A stretch of DNA of 64,000 nt, taken from positions 40,769,019 to 40,833,018 of the forward strand of contig OU862920.1 of assembly GCA_917880885.1 (NCBI GenBank). Direction: 5' to 3'. Within the stretch, counting starts at the first letter, position 1; each line of letters starts with the position of its first letter. The position numbers and the translations under genes are program-made. Below the pieces are notes generated by a model. The model saw nothing but the letters and a program-made list of their open reading frames with translations, did no database searches and had not been told where the DNA came from. This DNA is from Limnephilus marmoratus. Its lineage: Eukaryota > Arthropoda > Insecta > Trichoptera > Limnephilidae. Positions 10,496 through 21,279 of the stretch are shown in pieces.

Positions 10496-10672
10496 TACTT
10501 CTATAAGATTTAGCCTGCGAGAGAATGAGATAGTATAATAGGTCTCCTCTTTGTGTAGTGCTTCGTAGCTCATCGGTCTCCTCTTTGTGTGGTGCTTCGT
10601 AGCCTTCCCACTCTTATCTACTTTATTTTTCTGAAGGTTTCACTTCTACAGTGCGTGAATTGCACACTCTGT
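10496..10672 (-). mobile_element. MITE-C copy, partial, with internal duplication
   Basis: Reverse MITE-C: TTTAGCCTGCGAGAGAATGA, GGTCTCCTCTTTGTG, GAAGGTTTCACTTCTAC, TTGCACACTCTG. The GGTCTCCTCTTTGTG to TTCGTAGC segment is present twice in tandem, as it is at 17680-17745. These two copies therefore form a subfamily. Confidence 0.7.
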
Positions 10673-10759
10673 TTTTTTAATATACTTTTAAAAATTTGGT
10701 ATGTATGCTATTATTATGTATTGAAACACTCTAGGCTCTCCGCCGCGGTCCTATGCATC

Positions 10760-11453
10760 TAGGGTTGCCATCTGTCCGGGTTTCCCCGGATTTGTCCTAG
10801 TTTAGAGGGCGTCCGGGGAGCGTCCGGGCGGGGTTTCATTTGATGTCCGGGTTTAAAAAAAAATTAAATCTTAAAATTTAAAGTTAAATGTATACGTTTG
10901 CTCTGAGGAAGGAACGGTCGTTCTGAAACCGGTCGGCTTTAAACAATTATAAAAGTGGTTCAAACAAAGTAACATTATTTCATTTATCTTTAATTAAAAT
11001 TAAATTCAATTTCCAAGAACACAGCTGCATTGATTTTTACAAATTCCTTTTAAAAAGGGAAGATGTTCTAAAAGCTATCGGAAAGAATGATAAATACCAA
11101 AAAAACTGAAAAAAGGGCGAGGAAAAAGCTTTAATAGCTAGATAATCAAATAATGTACTTTTGAGTGCAATAATTTCTTTTCATTTTTGTAGTTAAAGTT
11201 ATGATTGTTTTTATTACGTAAAAGAAATTTACAATATGGCTGTTGATTAAAACTTAAAGGTGATATAAATGAGTATAGTTTTTGGTTATTTTGTGCTTAA
11301 AAAAATTAATAATTAACTTACATTACAGTAAGTCTAAACTTTAAAAGGGTTCAGTTTTGCAAAATCTGTTGACATGTCCGGGTTCTGGGCTCTAAAATCC
11401 GGGGTTTTCACGCGTCTTGTCCTGGTTGTCAAATTTAAGATATGGCAACCCTA
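10760..11453. mobile_element. hAT-type element with exact 8-bp target-site duplication
   Basis: The termini are TAGGGTTGCCA at the left and its complement TGGCAACCCTA at the right. They are flanked by identical TATGCATC at 10752-10759 and 11454-11461. An 8-bp duplication with TAGGG-type ends is the hAT signature. The 694-bp element has no transposase frame, so it is non-autonomous. It contains GTCCGGGTTT sub-repeats near both ends and a hammerhead motif near 10900. Confidence 0.85.
10897..10940 (+). ncRNA. Hammerhead-ribozyme motif inside the hAT element
   Basis: CTGAGGA (10903-10909) is followed by one unpaired A and then helix II, GGAAC with loop GGTC and GTTCT (one G-T pair). Next come GAAA (10925-10928) and the minimal stem III ACCGGT. 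H17 is C. The following GGC can pair with GCT before the first box (one G-T pair). The downstream GTGGTTCAAACAAAGTAA also occurs at the 13046-13210 locus, so a whole retroelement fragment is probably nested here. Confidence 0.6.
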
Positions 11454-11489
11454 TATGCATCAAACCTAGTTGCGCCATAATTTCATTAA

Positions 11490-11650
11490 ATTTCAGAGAA
11501 ATTTGTGTATGTGAGTGTGTGTGTGTGCGAATGTATGCGTTAATACCATCAAAAGTTGACAAAATGTATTATCATTGACAATGATTCTATCGATTTGATG
11601 TTGGGAAGGGGGTTAATTTCCACTTCCAAGATTTGCAATCATTCATGAAA
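11490..11650 (+). repeat. Dispersed repeat shared with 55600-55800
   Basis: The two loci share, in order, a GT-rich run, ATTATCATTGACAATGA / ATTGTCATCGACAACGA, then TCTATC, then GGGTTAATTTCCACTT / GGGTTAATTCCCACTT, and CATTCATGAAAAC / CATTCACGAAAAC. The class is unknown. Confidence 0.6.
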
Positions 11651-11752
11651 ACCTTATCAAAAAACAAAAAGATGTATTTAAAAAACGTAAGGTGTTATGT
11701 TATCCAAATATATCGTAACAAAAGTATTTGTTCCTATATCTATCTTCTATCT

Positions 11753-12096
11753 TCTATATAAATAAATAATAATCGCCGAAATGTATGTACGCGCATAACT
11801 TCCGAACGACTGCACCAAATAGGATAATTTTTTTTTCTGTGTTCGTTATTGTCAGGAAAAGGTTTATATAAAACTAATTTTAAGCATGAGCATTTTTATG
11901 CATTATGAAATTTGCATAAAAAATTGCAATAGGTGGCACGCGAGCTGTTTGAAAGCTGAATCTACCGGGGATTAATGCATCGAACGCGGGAGAAGAAGGG
12001 GAGGCGGAAGGGGGACGGGAAGAATGCGAAAGGACACGCAGGGAAAAACAATTTCTTTATTAAATGGCATAGCGACGCATGCCGGGAACCAGCTAG
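11753..12096 (+). mobile_element. Helitron-like non-autonomous element
   Basis: Begins TCTATATAAATAAAT and ends CAGCTAG followed by T, the 5'-TC and 3'-CTRR plan of Helitrons. A short GC-rich palindrome (GCATGCCGGG) lies before the end. The GCGCATAACTTCCGAACGAC segment resembles conserved sequence I associate with insect Helitron derivatives. There are no terminal inverted repeats and no target-site duplication, as expected. No Rep/helicase is encoded. Confidence 0.6.
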
Positions 12097-12099
12097 TAT

Positions 12100-13040
12100 T
12101 ATTCTTAATAATTAATCAATTCATTCATCATTTCATTCATTGCGTGTTGAGAGCACTGGATTTCCTAGTGAGGCAGCCGCAGTACAACACCAGCGTAATG
12201 CAATTAATAAAGTGTTTGTAATGTCCATAGTCTACCTTTCTAAAATCGCACCAGGTAAAAATCATACATTTTACATAATTTGGTTCTAACAATAAAAATT
12301 CGCCTATTAAATATTTCAACGGGTGGTCATTGCAGAAACCCGATAAAAAAAACTAAAAATACTAGTTTTTCTTACATTTGTTTCAGTCCTTTCGTTTATA
12401 CCGTAATTTAAAAATATATTACAAAAAAATATAAATATAGTAGAAGTGTAAATAAATTATAATTTACGTAATGTATCGTAAATTTCATAATATTGCGGTC
12501 AAAGAGCCACAATGCGCGCATGGATGTTGTTGACAAGTGTGGTGACAGTAGTTGGTTGCGACCATGTCAAAAACCACAAAAATTCAAAAAAATCTCCTTA
12601 CGCAACTTAAGTTGCTCGTACACGCCTGGACTTAGTTTGAAAAAAAAATAGGTGTGTGCTTTTATTACACCTTTCTACTCGAATGAAATTTACAAAACAC
12701 TGGACGTCATGAAAATAAGACAAGTTTATGCCAAATTTGTAGCCCACATTTTAATTCAACCTCAAACAGCAATTTAAACCAGGGTCCCCATAAAAAAAAA
12801 ACTAAATATAACGATAAAACTTACCCCACACGTACTACGCTACCAAAAATTGCATTCCCACCGCATTGAAATAACTACAAACATATCTAAAATTATTAAA
12901 AAAAAAAACATTTTACAGACTGGATCAAAAAATAAAGTATTCACTTTAACATAACCCAACCCAAACAATTAAAATGTAGAATTAAAAAATAAACTGTACT
13001 GAATGTAGCTATAATTTTCTGGTTATCCATTATAGATAAA
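12100..13040. other. No gene seen
   Basis: AT-rich sequence with several A runs and no family recognised. The stretch around 12500-12630 has more CpG than its surroundings but no coding motif. Confidence 0.45.
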
Positions 13041-13080
13041 TGTTACAATTTTACTTTGTTTGAACTACTTATATTTTTGG

Positions 13081-13120
13081 GTAAAGCCGACCGGTTTCGG
13101 AACGTCCGTTTCTTCTTCAG
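13081..13120 (-). ncRNA. Hammerhead motif, minus strand, helix I lost
   Basis: On the minus strand CTGAAGA is followed by A, helix II with one mismatch (GAAAC / GTTCC), GAAA and the stem III ACCGGT. The sequence 5' of CTGAAGA (ending GTATA) cannot pair with GGC after the cleavage site. Helix I was therefore lost at the inversion junction. Confidence 0.5.
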
Positions 13121-13129
13121 TATACGATT

Positions 13130-13167
13130 GCCCTGAAGAAGGAACGGTCGTTTCGAAACCGGTCGGC
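13130..13167 (+). ncRNA. Hammerhead-ribozyme motif, plus strand
   Basis: GCC (13130-13132), CTGAAGA (13133-13139), one unpaired A, then helix II GGAAC - GGTC - GTTTC (one G-T pair). GAAA (13155-13158), stem III ACCGGT, H17 C, then GGC (13165-13167) pairs with the first GCC as helix I. All core boxes are consensus. Confidence 0.65.
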
Positions 13168-13489
13168 TTTACTCAAATATATAAGTGGTTCAAAAAAATT
13201 AAAATTATTTCATTTATTTATAATAAACTTTGTTTCTAGACCGAAAATATTATCACAATATTATCTACACCAGTGGCTTATGGTCCATAGAAAAATGTAC
13301 CTACATGCTTTACAAGATAAGTATTTAATCTATCTTTTAATGCTACTAATATGAAATTCATGTGTACGATACTACCGGCGTGGGTCGAACTATAAGGCAT
13401 TTCTTGACTATATCAAGGAGGATACTATGTTTTTTTTTAAAGGAAATAAACATTCCCGGGTTACGAATAATCCAACAAAATTTGAAATT

Positions 13490-13605
13490 CGGAAAATGTT
13501 GCTTTTGTCGTGATGGAGCCAGCCGAGGAATCGAACACTGCCTGGGTGGGACCCAAATGCGATGCCAACTCAGCCACTGACCAGTCGATACTTATGTCGC
13601 TAACA
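13490..13605 (-). mobile_element. tRNA-derived SINE head
   Basis: On the minus strand, CAGTGGCTGAGTTGGCATCG is a box A and GTTCGATTCC a box B, at tRNA spacing. No well-formed acceptor stem is seen, so this is a SINE head rather than a functional tRNA. It differs from the SINE-1 and SINE-2 heads. Confidence 0.6.
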
Positions 13606-13609
13606 CCTC

Positions 13610-14305
13610 ACTCAGAACAGGTTCTCCAGTGAGTTGTTCACAAAATTCTAATACTGACCTTTTACATGCAGTCACTGAATATTTTTTTTTTGTGCTACTG
13701 GAACTTGTGTATACTCAAGAAAGGAAATAAATAAAATGAAAATAATTACTAGATTCAATCGCTTCGAGCTTTTAACAGCTGACACGTATTATATCTTCGT
13801 AAAAGAATGGAAAAGGACATTGAATGCTAATCAGTATCACCAATTAATTTTATCAGCGGTGAGGTCAGGTTGATTTACGGTAGGTATTTTTCACATAAAC
13901 AGTTTGTCATAAATTGGCCAAGAGATTTTTTTCTTTAATTCAATAATCAGGTGTAACGTGATACATTCAATCCAGTATTACAAAGTTCCTGTGGTTGCTT
14001 TTCAGCCACAATAATAGGGTGGCCAGGCCGTAATGACAATAACAAGAGGGATAGTATGAATATTTATTGACAAAAGTAAAAGAGAACAAAAATGCTAAAT
14101 AATAGTAAGTAAAATACTATAAGAAAATAATAGTAGTCAAAAAATATAAACCATTTGAGTACATAATAATAGGAAAATATTATTAATTAATAGTAAATGA
14201 TAATACGTAAATTATGTAGATAATTACGCACACGTTTCGTAGATTATTCGTTCATTATTAAGTAAATTAAATATATATAATGATGAATTCGTGGTAATAA
14301 ATATG
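13610..14305. other. No gene seen
   Basis: AT-rich sequence, no family recognised. Confidence 0.45.
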
Positions 14306-14309
14306 TTGA

Positions 14310-14850
14310 GCGCAGACCTATCGTCGTTTCCATTTTATATCTCAACCAACAGGAGCCTTGTTCGCAGTTTCATCCGAATTTTAAATTACTCTAACGGGGC
14401 TGAAGAAATTTCACTTCAAAAATCGAAGCGAAACTTTACAATCTCAACCAATAGGAGCCTTTGAAAGTGAAGTCATAATCAAAGCAGTCAATGAGCAGAC
14501 CTCGCGTCATTTCCGTTTCATATCTTAACCAATTGAAAAGTGACATCATAATTAGAGCGGAGCTGTAATGCGTCATTTCCGTTTCATCCGAATTTCAAAT
14601 CACAACTGGGCTAAAGTTTTCACTTCAAAAAATCGAGTGCAGTTAACAAACGGTAGAACTGAAACATCGACCACACAACTCAACCAATAGGAGCCTTGAA
14701 AAGTGAGCTCATATTCAAAGCGGCCTTTGCGATAAGATTTCATTCTATCTTATTCTCTCGCAGGCTAAATCCTATATATGTATGCGTTTGTTTGTTTTTA
14801 GTGTCATTTGCATTTCAACCGAATTTCAAATTACAACGGTGCTAAAAAAG
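14310..14850 (+). mobile_element. Composite of broken MITE-C copies
   Basis: Contains repeated blocks CTCAACCAATAGGAGCCTT, TCATTTCCGTTTCATCCGA, CACTTCAAAAAATCGAG and finally TTCTCTCGCAGGCTAAATCC. These are the internal and terminal pieces of MITE-C (compare 41975-42240 and 48751-48977) joined in tandem, at least three partial copies. Confidence 0.65.
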
Positions 14851-15120
14851 TTTCATTACAATAAAAAAAATACCATCATTTCATTATTGTTTTGTAATCT
14901 TTGCGATAAACCACATTTATTGTTGCAACTAAGATGTTCCGCCATTGATTGCAGCAGTATGTCAACTAGGCTGGACAAACTAGGTGATTTATCAGATACT
15001 CTTACACCACGTGAAGAAATGCTGGTTTCAAATCAGATATTCGAGAATAGTTTCGTCATGAAACCAGCCACTGGATACCAGAAGCGTTCATTGCTCTGTG
15101 ACATACTCATTTTACATGAA

Positions 15121-15493
15121 TTTGACAAAATTAATCGGAGACTAGAGGCTTTTGAGATGTGGTCCTATAGAAGACTATTAGGAATTTCCTGGAGAGACCA
15201 CATTACAAATGAGGAGGTTCTCCAAAGTATCGAAGGAGGAAGGCACCTGCTCAGGACCTTGTCCGAAAGGCGCGCAAGATGGATTGGCCATGTAATAAGA
15301 CAAGAAGGCCTCTTGCATGCCATAATGGAGGGTATGACCGAGGGGACAAACGCTAGAGGACGCCCACGCCGAGAGTACCTGGAGGACCTGCTGGTGGACG
15401 TGCGCTGCTCATCATATGCAAAGAGTCGCACAAGACAGGGAAGAGTGGAAGAAACGAATAGAGGAAATTGCTGCCAACCAATCCCAGGATTAA
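15121..15493 (+). pseudogene. C-terminal fragment of a LINE ORF (GRPRREYLED type)
   Basis: The frame reads RRLEAFEMWSYRRLLGISW, DHITNEEVL, then RRARWIGHVIRQEGLL and NARGRPRREYLEDLL. This is the conserved post-RT segment of a widespread LINE type. Near 15415 the frame shifts. The other frame continues VAQDREEWKKRIEEIAANQS and stops at 15491-15493, which looks like the true C-terminus. The open frame from 14782 to 15120 is unrelated sequence that happens to be open. The RT catalytic blocks are missing. Confidence 0.75.
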
Positions 15494-15589
15494 AACCAGA
15501 GAGAGAGAGATGGAATGTTTATCACTGTTCTTGTTTATTATCTTATTGTTCAAGAACTTACGAAAAGCAGGAAAACAACATACGTAATT

Positions 15590-15990
15590 TTTTTTACATT
15601 AGTTCTACACAGGAGGCCCTGAGGAAAATAATTTCCATAAAGGCCTATGTCATCTTCGGGGATGCTGTGTGGGGAGCCTTTTTATGAAAGGAAGGTGAGG
15701 AAGTTCTGGGAAGGAAAAGGGTATAAGGGGTGGGTAGGAATCTGGATGACAGTGTGTCCAGGAGTGACGGACGTATGAATCCATCCCTCCCACTGCCGTG
15801 CATGGCGATGTTCCGAGAGACTACATCTGGAGAAGTCAAAGGGTCTCCCTCAATTATTCTCTCCCGATCCGGCCTGCCATGCAGCTGGTGTGCAAACGCA
15901 TCCGCCGCCAAGACCCGGACAAACCTCAACCCATGAACTCGGGCACCCCTACTAAGTCACCAAACGTAGTGAACCACGTGGAGTAACCTA
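15590..15990 (-). mobile_element. Retroposon R3 copy with poly(A) remnant
   Basis: Reads on the minus strand. A T run and GGAGGCCCTGAGGAAAATAA at its plus-strand left edge mark the 3' end. GTCACCAAACGTAG lies near the 5' side. The tail AGGAGGCCCYGAGGAAAATA is shared with the LINE at 49115-49725. Confidence 0.7.
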
Positions 15991-15999
15991 AATGGGGTG

Positions 16000-16850
16000 A
16001 ATATATTTTACAGATAAAGTAACACCGTTACAAAGCAAATATTTAGTTTATTTGGTTGTGGTGGGAAGATACAGATGATCAAATTGTCGAGTAAAAGTAA
16101 TGTTACTCTTCGGAATCAACCGGTCTAATTATAGCACCAATTTAGAACATTGGTCGAAATTTTTAAATCTTATACTTAGGAACTTTAAGCTAAATGTAAA
16201 CTGAATATAAAAAATAGTAGTTCACGCGCTCAACACAGGACTAACTTCAAACAATGGACTTGTGATTCCTTTTACATTTTTATTTTATTTTTCTGTCTTT
16301 AATTTTTTTAACAATAATGATAATAATAACAATTGGATAATTTGTGATGCGCCGTTTCTATGAAAAATCACCTCAAAGGCGTTGTATTAAAATGATAATG
16401 TAGTAAATGTACTTAAACATAAACAAATAAGTTCTTAAAATATATATATACATAGGTATTTAAGAAATTTAAAAATAAAGTTACTAAGAACCCTTTAACG
16501 AACTGCCATTTACCATTTAATTTAACATTGTATATAGTCACCAAAGGCAATGAAATGCGAAGAATGGTAAACAAATATGATGTATGAAAATGTAACGTGG
16601 TGTCGCTAGAGGTCATTGTACAAATACTCGACTGCCGCTAAAACACTGAACGGATACTCCCTAGAAGTCCGATCTATACTGATTTGCAGGTAATTTGATG
16701 TTGCCATTGTAAACAAAACCTTTCTAGGTCATTGAGATTGAATCTTATTAAATAGATAATTTATTCTTAAAAGTCCCAAATTCTTTTTTTTTTAACTTAA
16801 TGAGTCAGATCTCAAATTATAATATTTAATTAAATGAAGACATTATTAGC
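16000..16850. other. No gene seen
   Basis: AT-rich sequence. Short frames lack motifs. Confidence 0.45.
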
Positions 16851-16854
16851 GAAA

Positions 16855-16965
16855 CTCAATCAAAAATTTGAAACAGAAAAATCAGAAAAAGAAACGGTCA
16901 CATCTGGGACTCCATCTCTGGAACTATGACTTGCCGGGAGTGCTCTACCAACTGATATTACAATT
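16855..16965 (-). mobile_element. SINE-2 head, minus strand
   Basis: The minus strand carries TGGTAGAGCACTCCCGGCAA (box A part), a degenerate box B, GTGACCGTTTC and a CTGATTTTTCTGTTTC body start. It faces the plus-strand copy at 17222. Confidence 0.55.
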
Positions 16966-17221
16966 TGAGGTTTTACTTATTATGTTAAAAATAAAAATAA
17001 ATATTCATCCTACACTTGCAGAGAAGTCAATAGATGTCGCATATTAAAAAAAAATGGATAAACAATTTATCCAAGACACTATCTCGATAACGTTTAGTTC
17101 GAGTTTGAATCTTGCAAACATACATAAAGATTGCAGCCAATAAAATATGCTTAAGAAAATGAAGATAATGATGGTTCTTAAGTCTTAGTCGAAGCATGGT
17201 ACGGATAAATATGACCGAATC

Positions 17222-17335
17222 GGATAGGGAGACTAGCTCAGTTAGTAGAGTCATGGCTCGGAAAGTTGAAGGTCCTGGATTCGAATCCCAGATGTGCCAA
17301 TATCTTTTTATGACTTTTCTGTTTCCAGAAAAAAA
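17222..17335 (+). mobile_element. SINE-2 copy with canonical pol III boxes
   Basis: Box A is TAGCTCAGTTAGTAGAG and box B GGATTCGAATCC, about 35 bp apart, followed by TGACTTTTCTGTTTCC, which matches the SINE-2 body. The cloverleaf is imperfect (weak acceptor pairing), so it is a SINE head rather than a tRNA gene. Confidence 0.65.
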
Positions 17336-17585
17336 GACACAAAATTTATGAAATACGAACTTAGAAGGTATTAATAAGCCAATTACCCAATTTTGATATA
17401 ATTGCGGCTAGTATAAGATTTTAATAGAACAGGATAGCGCCGTTACATATTAATTAGAGGCAACAGCTATTACATACGTATCTTGTAGAAACAGGTTCCA
17501 CTCCGGGCAAGCGGGGACCGGTTGCGCCAGTTTCAGTTGTTTACTGATATTTCGACTTTAGAGGGTTGGGGGTACCTTCAGTTTT

Positions 17586-17811
17586 TAAATGAAAACTTCC
17601 TTAGCACCGTTGTGACTTGAAAATCGATAAAAAAAGACATCTATAGGATTTAGCCTTCAAGAGAATGAGATAGTATAATCGGTCTCCTCTTTGTGTGGTG
17701 CTTCGTAGCCCATCGGTCTTCTCTATGTGCAGTAATTTGTAGCCTCCCCCCCTCTTATCTAGTTTAATTTTCCGAAGGTTTCACGTCTTCCGCGTGTAAA
17801 TTCCACACTCT
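17586..17811 (-). mobile_element. MITE-C copy
   Basis: Nearly full length in reverse: GAAAACTTCCTTAGC at one end, GGATTTAGCCTTCAAGAGAA, a duplicated GGTCTCCTCTTTGTG block, GAAGGTTTCACG, and CACACTC at the other end. Confidence 0.75.
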
Positions 17812-17819
17812 TTTTTTTT

Positions 17820-18720
17820 CGCTTCGTCTAAGTTAAAACATAACAGGAGCTCGGTCAAAAAAAAAATTCCTTTACGTAGGCGATAAAGTACCTTGTAAAT
17901 GTATTATTAAATTATATTTTTAGGTATATATTCAACTTGATACGGGAAAATTTTGTTGGCTTATTGTGTCATACCAATACGCCCACAACTCACTTCTCTC
18001 GGTTTATCTCTTCAGTGGTCTGGAAGTAAAAGTACCTAAACCTTATCTGGTTCAAAACTGTGGAAGCGGAAACACAACCTGTTTTGCTTATTTAGAAAGC
18101 CTCCAGAGACAACTAAGGTTCTCTTGTCCGCAACTTTACCCATACCCATTTGCGTTGCGTAACGAGGAAGGTGCTTTATTATCTCACACTCGAGGGCCAA
18201 TTAAGAGCATGTGATTTACATGCCGGCTGCGCTTTTAGATAATTAATCGTTTGTTTCTGACGACCTCCGTGGCAGGACTTTGGATCCAAAGGTTGCGTCT
18301 TTAAAACCTGACAAGATGTATATAAAAACAAAATAATTTGGATGAATGGTTTTGCCATATTTAAAAAATATGTATTATATGTAATTAAGTTTATTTAGAA
18401 AACATACAGTTACAGATAAAGTAATTTAATAGTGAATATAATATAATCCAGTAAAGTTATTCATAATATATTTTTAGGGTCAGGGGAGTCAATTCACAAT
18501 TTTGTGCAGAAACAATATGCAAAAAAATCTCTTTGTAAAGAGCTTTAGGGTTAAACCGATATTTTCAAATCGATACGACACGTGTTTCAAAAACGTGGTT
18601 TGAATATTTTAAATTCGGTTAAAATAACTTATATTTATTATAAAGTATGATAATAAACAAACCGGAAATACAATATTACCAAATTGGTTTATAATAAATA
18701 ACTTGTCATCTCACATAGAG
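17820..18720. other. No gene recognised
   Basis: A plus-strand frame at 17966-18214 (82 codons) has moderate sequence complexity but matches no family I know and has no signal or domain motif. The rest is AT-rich. Confidence 0.4.
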
Positions 18721-18724
18721 ATCT

Positions 18725-19543
18725 GCTCACGGCCTGAGATATGCTACAGCAGGATTTCATAGCATTACTAAAATGTTTTCACGACTCTGGCTTAGTTATA
18801 AATGCACAAAAAACAAAACTAATGCACATAAGATCGCCTCATGCCAGATATACAATAGCACCTTCATTAGTATCCCATAACATTGACAGCATACACAATA
18901 ACTGTATATAGCCCTGTGCCTGGAAGTATTGACTTAGTCAAAGAATGTGTCTACTTAGGTGTGACGGTGGATTGTAATATGAAATGGGATATTCATATTA
19001 TTAAGCTACGTAAGCGCCTTTGAACGATTGTAGAAAACTGTACAAACTTAAATATTATGTGCCCATCAAAACAATGAAACTAATCTATTTGTCCCTGGCT
19101 AATATAATGTGAGATATGGTATAACTTCTTGGGGGCACTCATGTAAGACAAACGTTCAACATGTACAGTCAATTCAAAACGCCATGGCCAAATTACTCAT
19201 CAGCAAAGCAGTTTATGACCAGCAGCAAAATATCACAATAATGTATAAATCCATAATTTTTTTACCTATTAGTGGTCTTTTTTGGCATAAAATCTCTATT
19301 CAATAAATCCTAGATAGCCCATAAAAAACAATGGTGGATCACGTCTAAAATACTAGGCATACCCAAAATGGAGGGATGATAGTACCTACCTAGATTTTCT
19401 AATAAACATGGCCAGCGAATTTTTGAGTACATCGTACTACTTATATTTAACATGCCGCCATATGATTTGAAAAAATGTTGCTCGACATCTAAATTTGCAC
19501 TATTGTTAAAAACATGGCTACTGGAATCAGATTTTCTGTATTG
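18725..19543 (+). pseudogene. Decayed LINE ORF2, from after the catalytic block to the C-terminus
   Basis: Frames switch several times. The readable parts are LKCFHDSGLVINAQKTKLMH (the block after FADD), VKECVYLGVTVDCNMKWD (RT thumb-type YLGV block), RYGITSWGHSCKTNVQHVQ and finally PPYDLKKCCSTSKFALLLKT before a stop at about 19541. The order matches Jockey-superfamily LINEs. Many stops show it is old. Confidence 0.75.
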
Positions 19544-19770
19544 ACTGATTTTTTAGACGTATTATTATTATTTTGTATACTTATTTATGTTTTTATTATG
19601 TATTTTATTTAATTGCAATTTTTTTTTCTTCGATTGTAAGACTATGTTTTTGTCCATACTATTTCCCTGCCGACAAGCTACTTGCAGTAGCTTTGCAGGT
19701 ATAATGTAAACAAGAAAAAAAATCATTTTCTGTAATAAAAAGAAATAAAAAAAATAATAAACAAACAAAG
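19544..19770 (+). repeat. 3' UTR and A-rich tail of the preceding LINE relic
   Basis: Non-coding sequence with CCGACAAGCTACTTGCAG and then an AATAAAAAGAAATAAAAAAA tail. It fits the end of the LINE at 18725-19543. Confidence 0.5.
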
Positions 19771-19774
19771 AGAA

Positions 19775-20765
19775 GATGGACGGAAAACGCATCGAGGAAC
19801 ACGCCTCACATCATGACTTTAAAAGTGAATGTTCAGGCTGCAGCGTGCAGGGCTAATACTATCCTGATTATAGCCATCCTGTAACAGGAGAGAGAACCAG
19901 AAAAATAAGAAGTAGTCATGTTCCACGTGGTCGTTACTCTCAGAATCTCCCTGTTGCTTGAAATGGCTGTTAATAAAAATAAGTGCTATCACTCATTTCA
20001 TACTTCAACCTCACAACATACCTCAAATTGAGACAGCCATATTCCCGCACGCTTCTGCCTCTGTTCCTTCAAAGATTCTTAATATTTTGGTGTATGTAAA
20101 CAACACCAAAACTTCACTCCTTATGACATTCAAAACAATGTTTACCAGTTAGTTAGCTGCAATGAACTCTCTGCTCGTGGTATAATTTCGAGCATCATGC
20201 TTGGCGTTGGGATTCCTCGAGGTCATTGTGCTCTTTTATCGGCCATGCCATACCTAGCTCACCTACCTACAACGTTTTAATTGTATCGCCCGCTACGTGC
20301 AAACTCTTAATTTAATTTGCACCATAATTGTAATCGCACAAACCATTTATGTCAAATTCTTTGTCGCTATGTTATTATTCACTTGGAATATTCTAGAGCG
20401 CTTATCCAGTTAGTTCTTGCAATATTTTGATTTCCCCCGATTAACGAATATTTACTGATTTTCTTAAACTATAGATTTGTCTTCAAACAGCAGCCGTTGG
20501 TTGTTTCAAATTTAAAAACCTCGTTGTTCTTCTTTTGCACTTCCACTTGACATGTCATATAAAGTTTTTATTGTAATCTTCCAGTAGTTATTATAGTATA
20601 TTTATTTATGTAAGGCGTAAGAGCACCTATTTTCTCTGATTATTATTTTATTTCAATATGTTTTTCTTGCTGCATAGCGACGAGTAATCAAACATATTTT
20701 ATGTTTTTATGTACATACCCTAGTTATCAGTTATTTTTATGGAAATGTTAATTCATTGTTTTTGT
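19775..20765. other. No gene recognised
   Basis: A frame near 20160-20260 contains GVGIPRGHCALL, faintly like the GVPQG block of reverse transcriptases. There is no second block to support it, so it is not called. Confidence 0.4.
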
Positions 20766-20776
20766 TTACCCTAGGG

Positions 20777-21267
20777 CATAGATTCTCAACCTTTTTTTGC
20801 CCACCGCCCACTTTGAGAATATTTTTATTTCTAGCGCCCCCTAAACTCGTAAATCCGAAACAGCAATAGTCGTCACGACTATATTTACCACAACGGGATA
20901 TTATAATGGGATACCAGGACTGGGTTACATCAATTTGTCACAACGGAGGGGGCGTAACGGGATACCACGACGGAGAGGGCGTAATGGGATAGGGAAAATA
21001 GTTTTGTACATGTACCGTCACAAAGCTCATATCCCCCCCCCCCGTACCCCTTGTCACACTTTTCTACCCCCTCCCCTCTCTTAAGGTGTGCCGTAATTTA
21101 TGGATGGCCCCTAATGAGATGGAATGGAGCGGGATGGGTTTTTCTAAGACTCCTACCGCCCCCCTGAATGTCTGAAACGCCCCCCAATTACCTCTTGGTC
21201 TTCTACAGTCCCCCTCAAGATCTGTAACGCACCATGAGGGCGTTATCTTCCGCGTTGAGAACCTATG
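20777..21267. mobile_element. hAT-type MITE with near-exact 8-bp target-site duplication
   Basis: The ends are CATAGATTCTCAACC and the complement of CATAGGTTCTCAACG. The flanks CCCTAGGG (20769-20776) and CCCTAGGT (21268-21275) match at 7 of 8. It is the same family, in opposite orientation, as 54279-54838 (shared TTGCCCACCGCCCACTTTG). It is C-rich compared with its surroundings and has no transposase. Confidence 0.75.
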
Positions 21268-21279
21268 CCCTAGGTCTAG

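Larger units (their letters stand above)
13046..13210. repeat. Inverted pair of hammerhead-bearing repeat units
   Basis: Two copies of the unit CTGAAGAAGRAACGG ... GAAACCGGTCGGCTTTAC lie back to back around 13121-13130. Each continues outward into the AAGTRGTTCAAA sequence also seen near 10970. This is an inverted duplication of a retroelement fragment. Confidence 0.75.

Noticed and set aside
17222..17296. A tRNA gene with canonical box A and B
   Set aside because: Acceptor halves do not pair well and a SINE-2 body follows.
17966..18214. An 82-codon open frame as a gene
   Set aside because: No recognisable family, signal peptide or exon borders. The length is within chance for this window.
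20160..20260. Reverse-transcriptase GVPQG block (GVGIPRGHCALL)
   Set aside because: Only a single weak block, with no FADD or DFSKAFD partner in any frame nearby.
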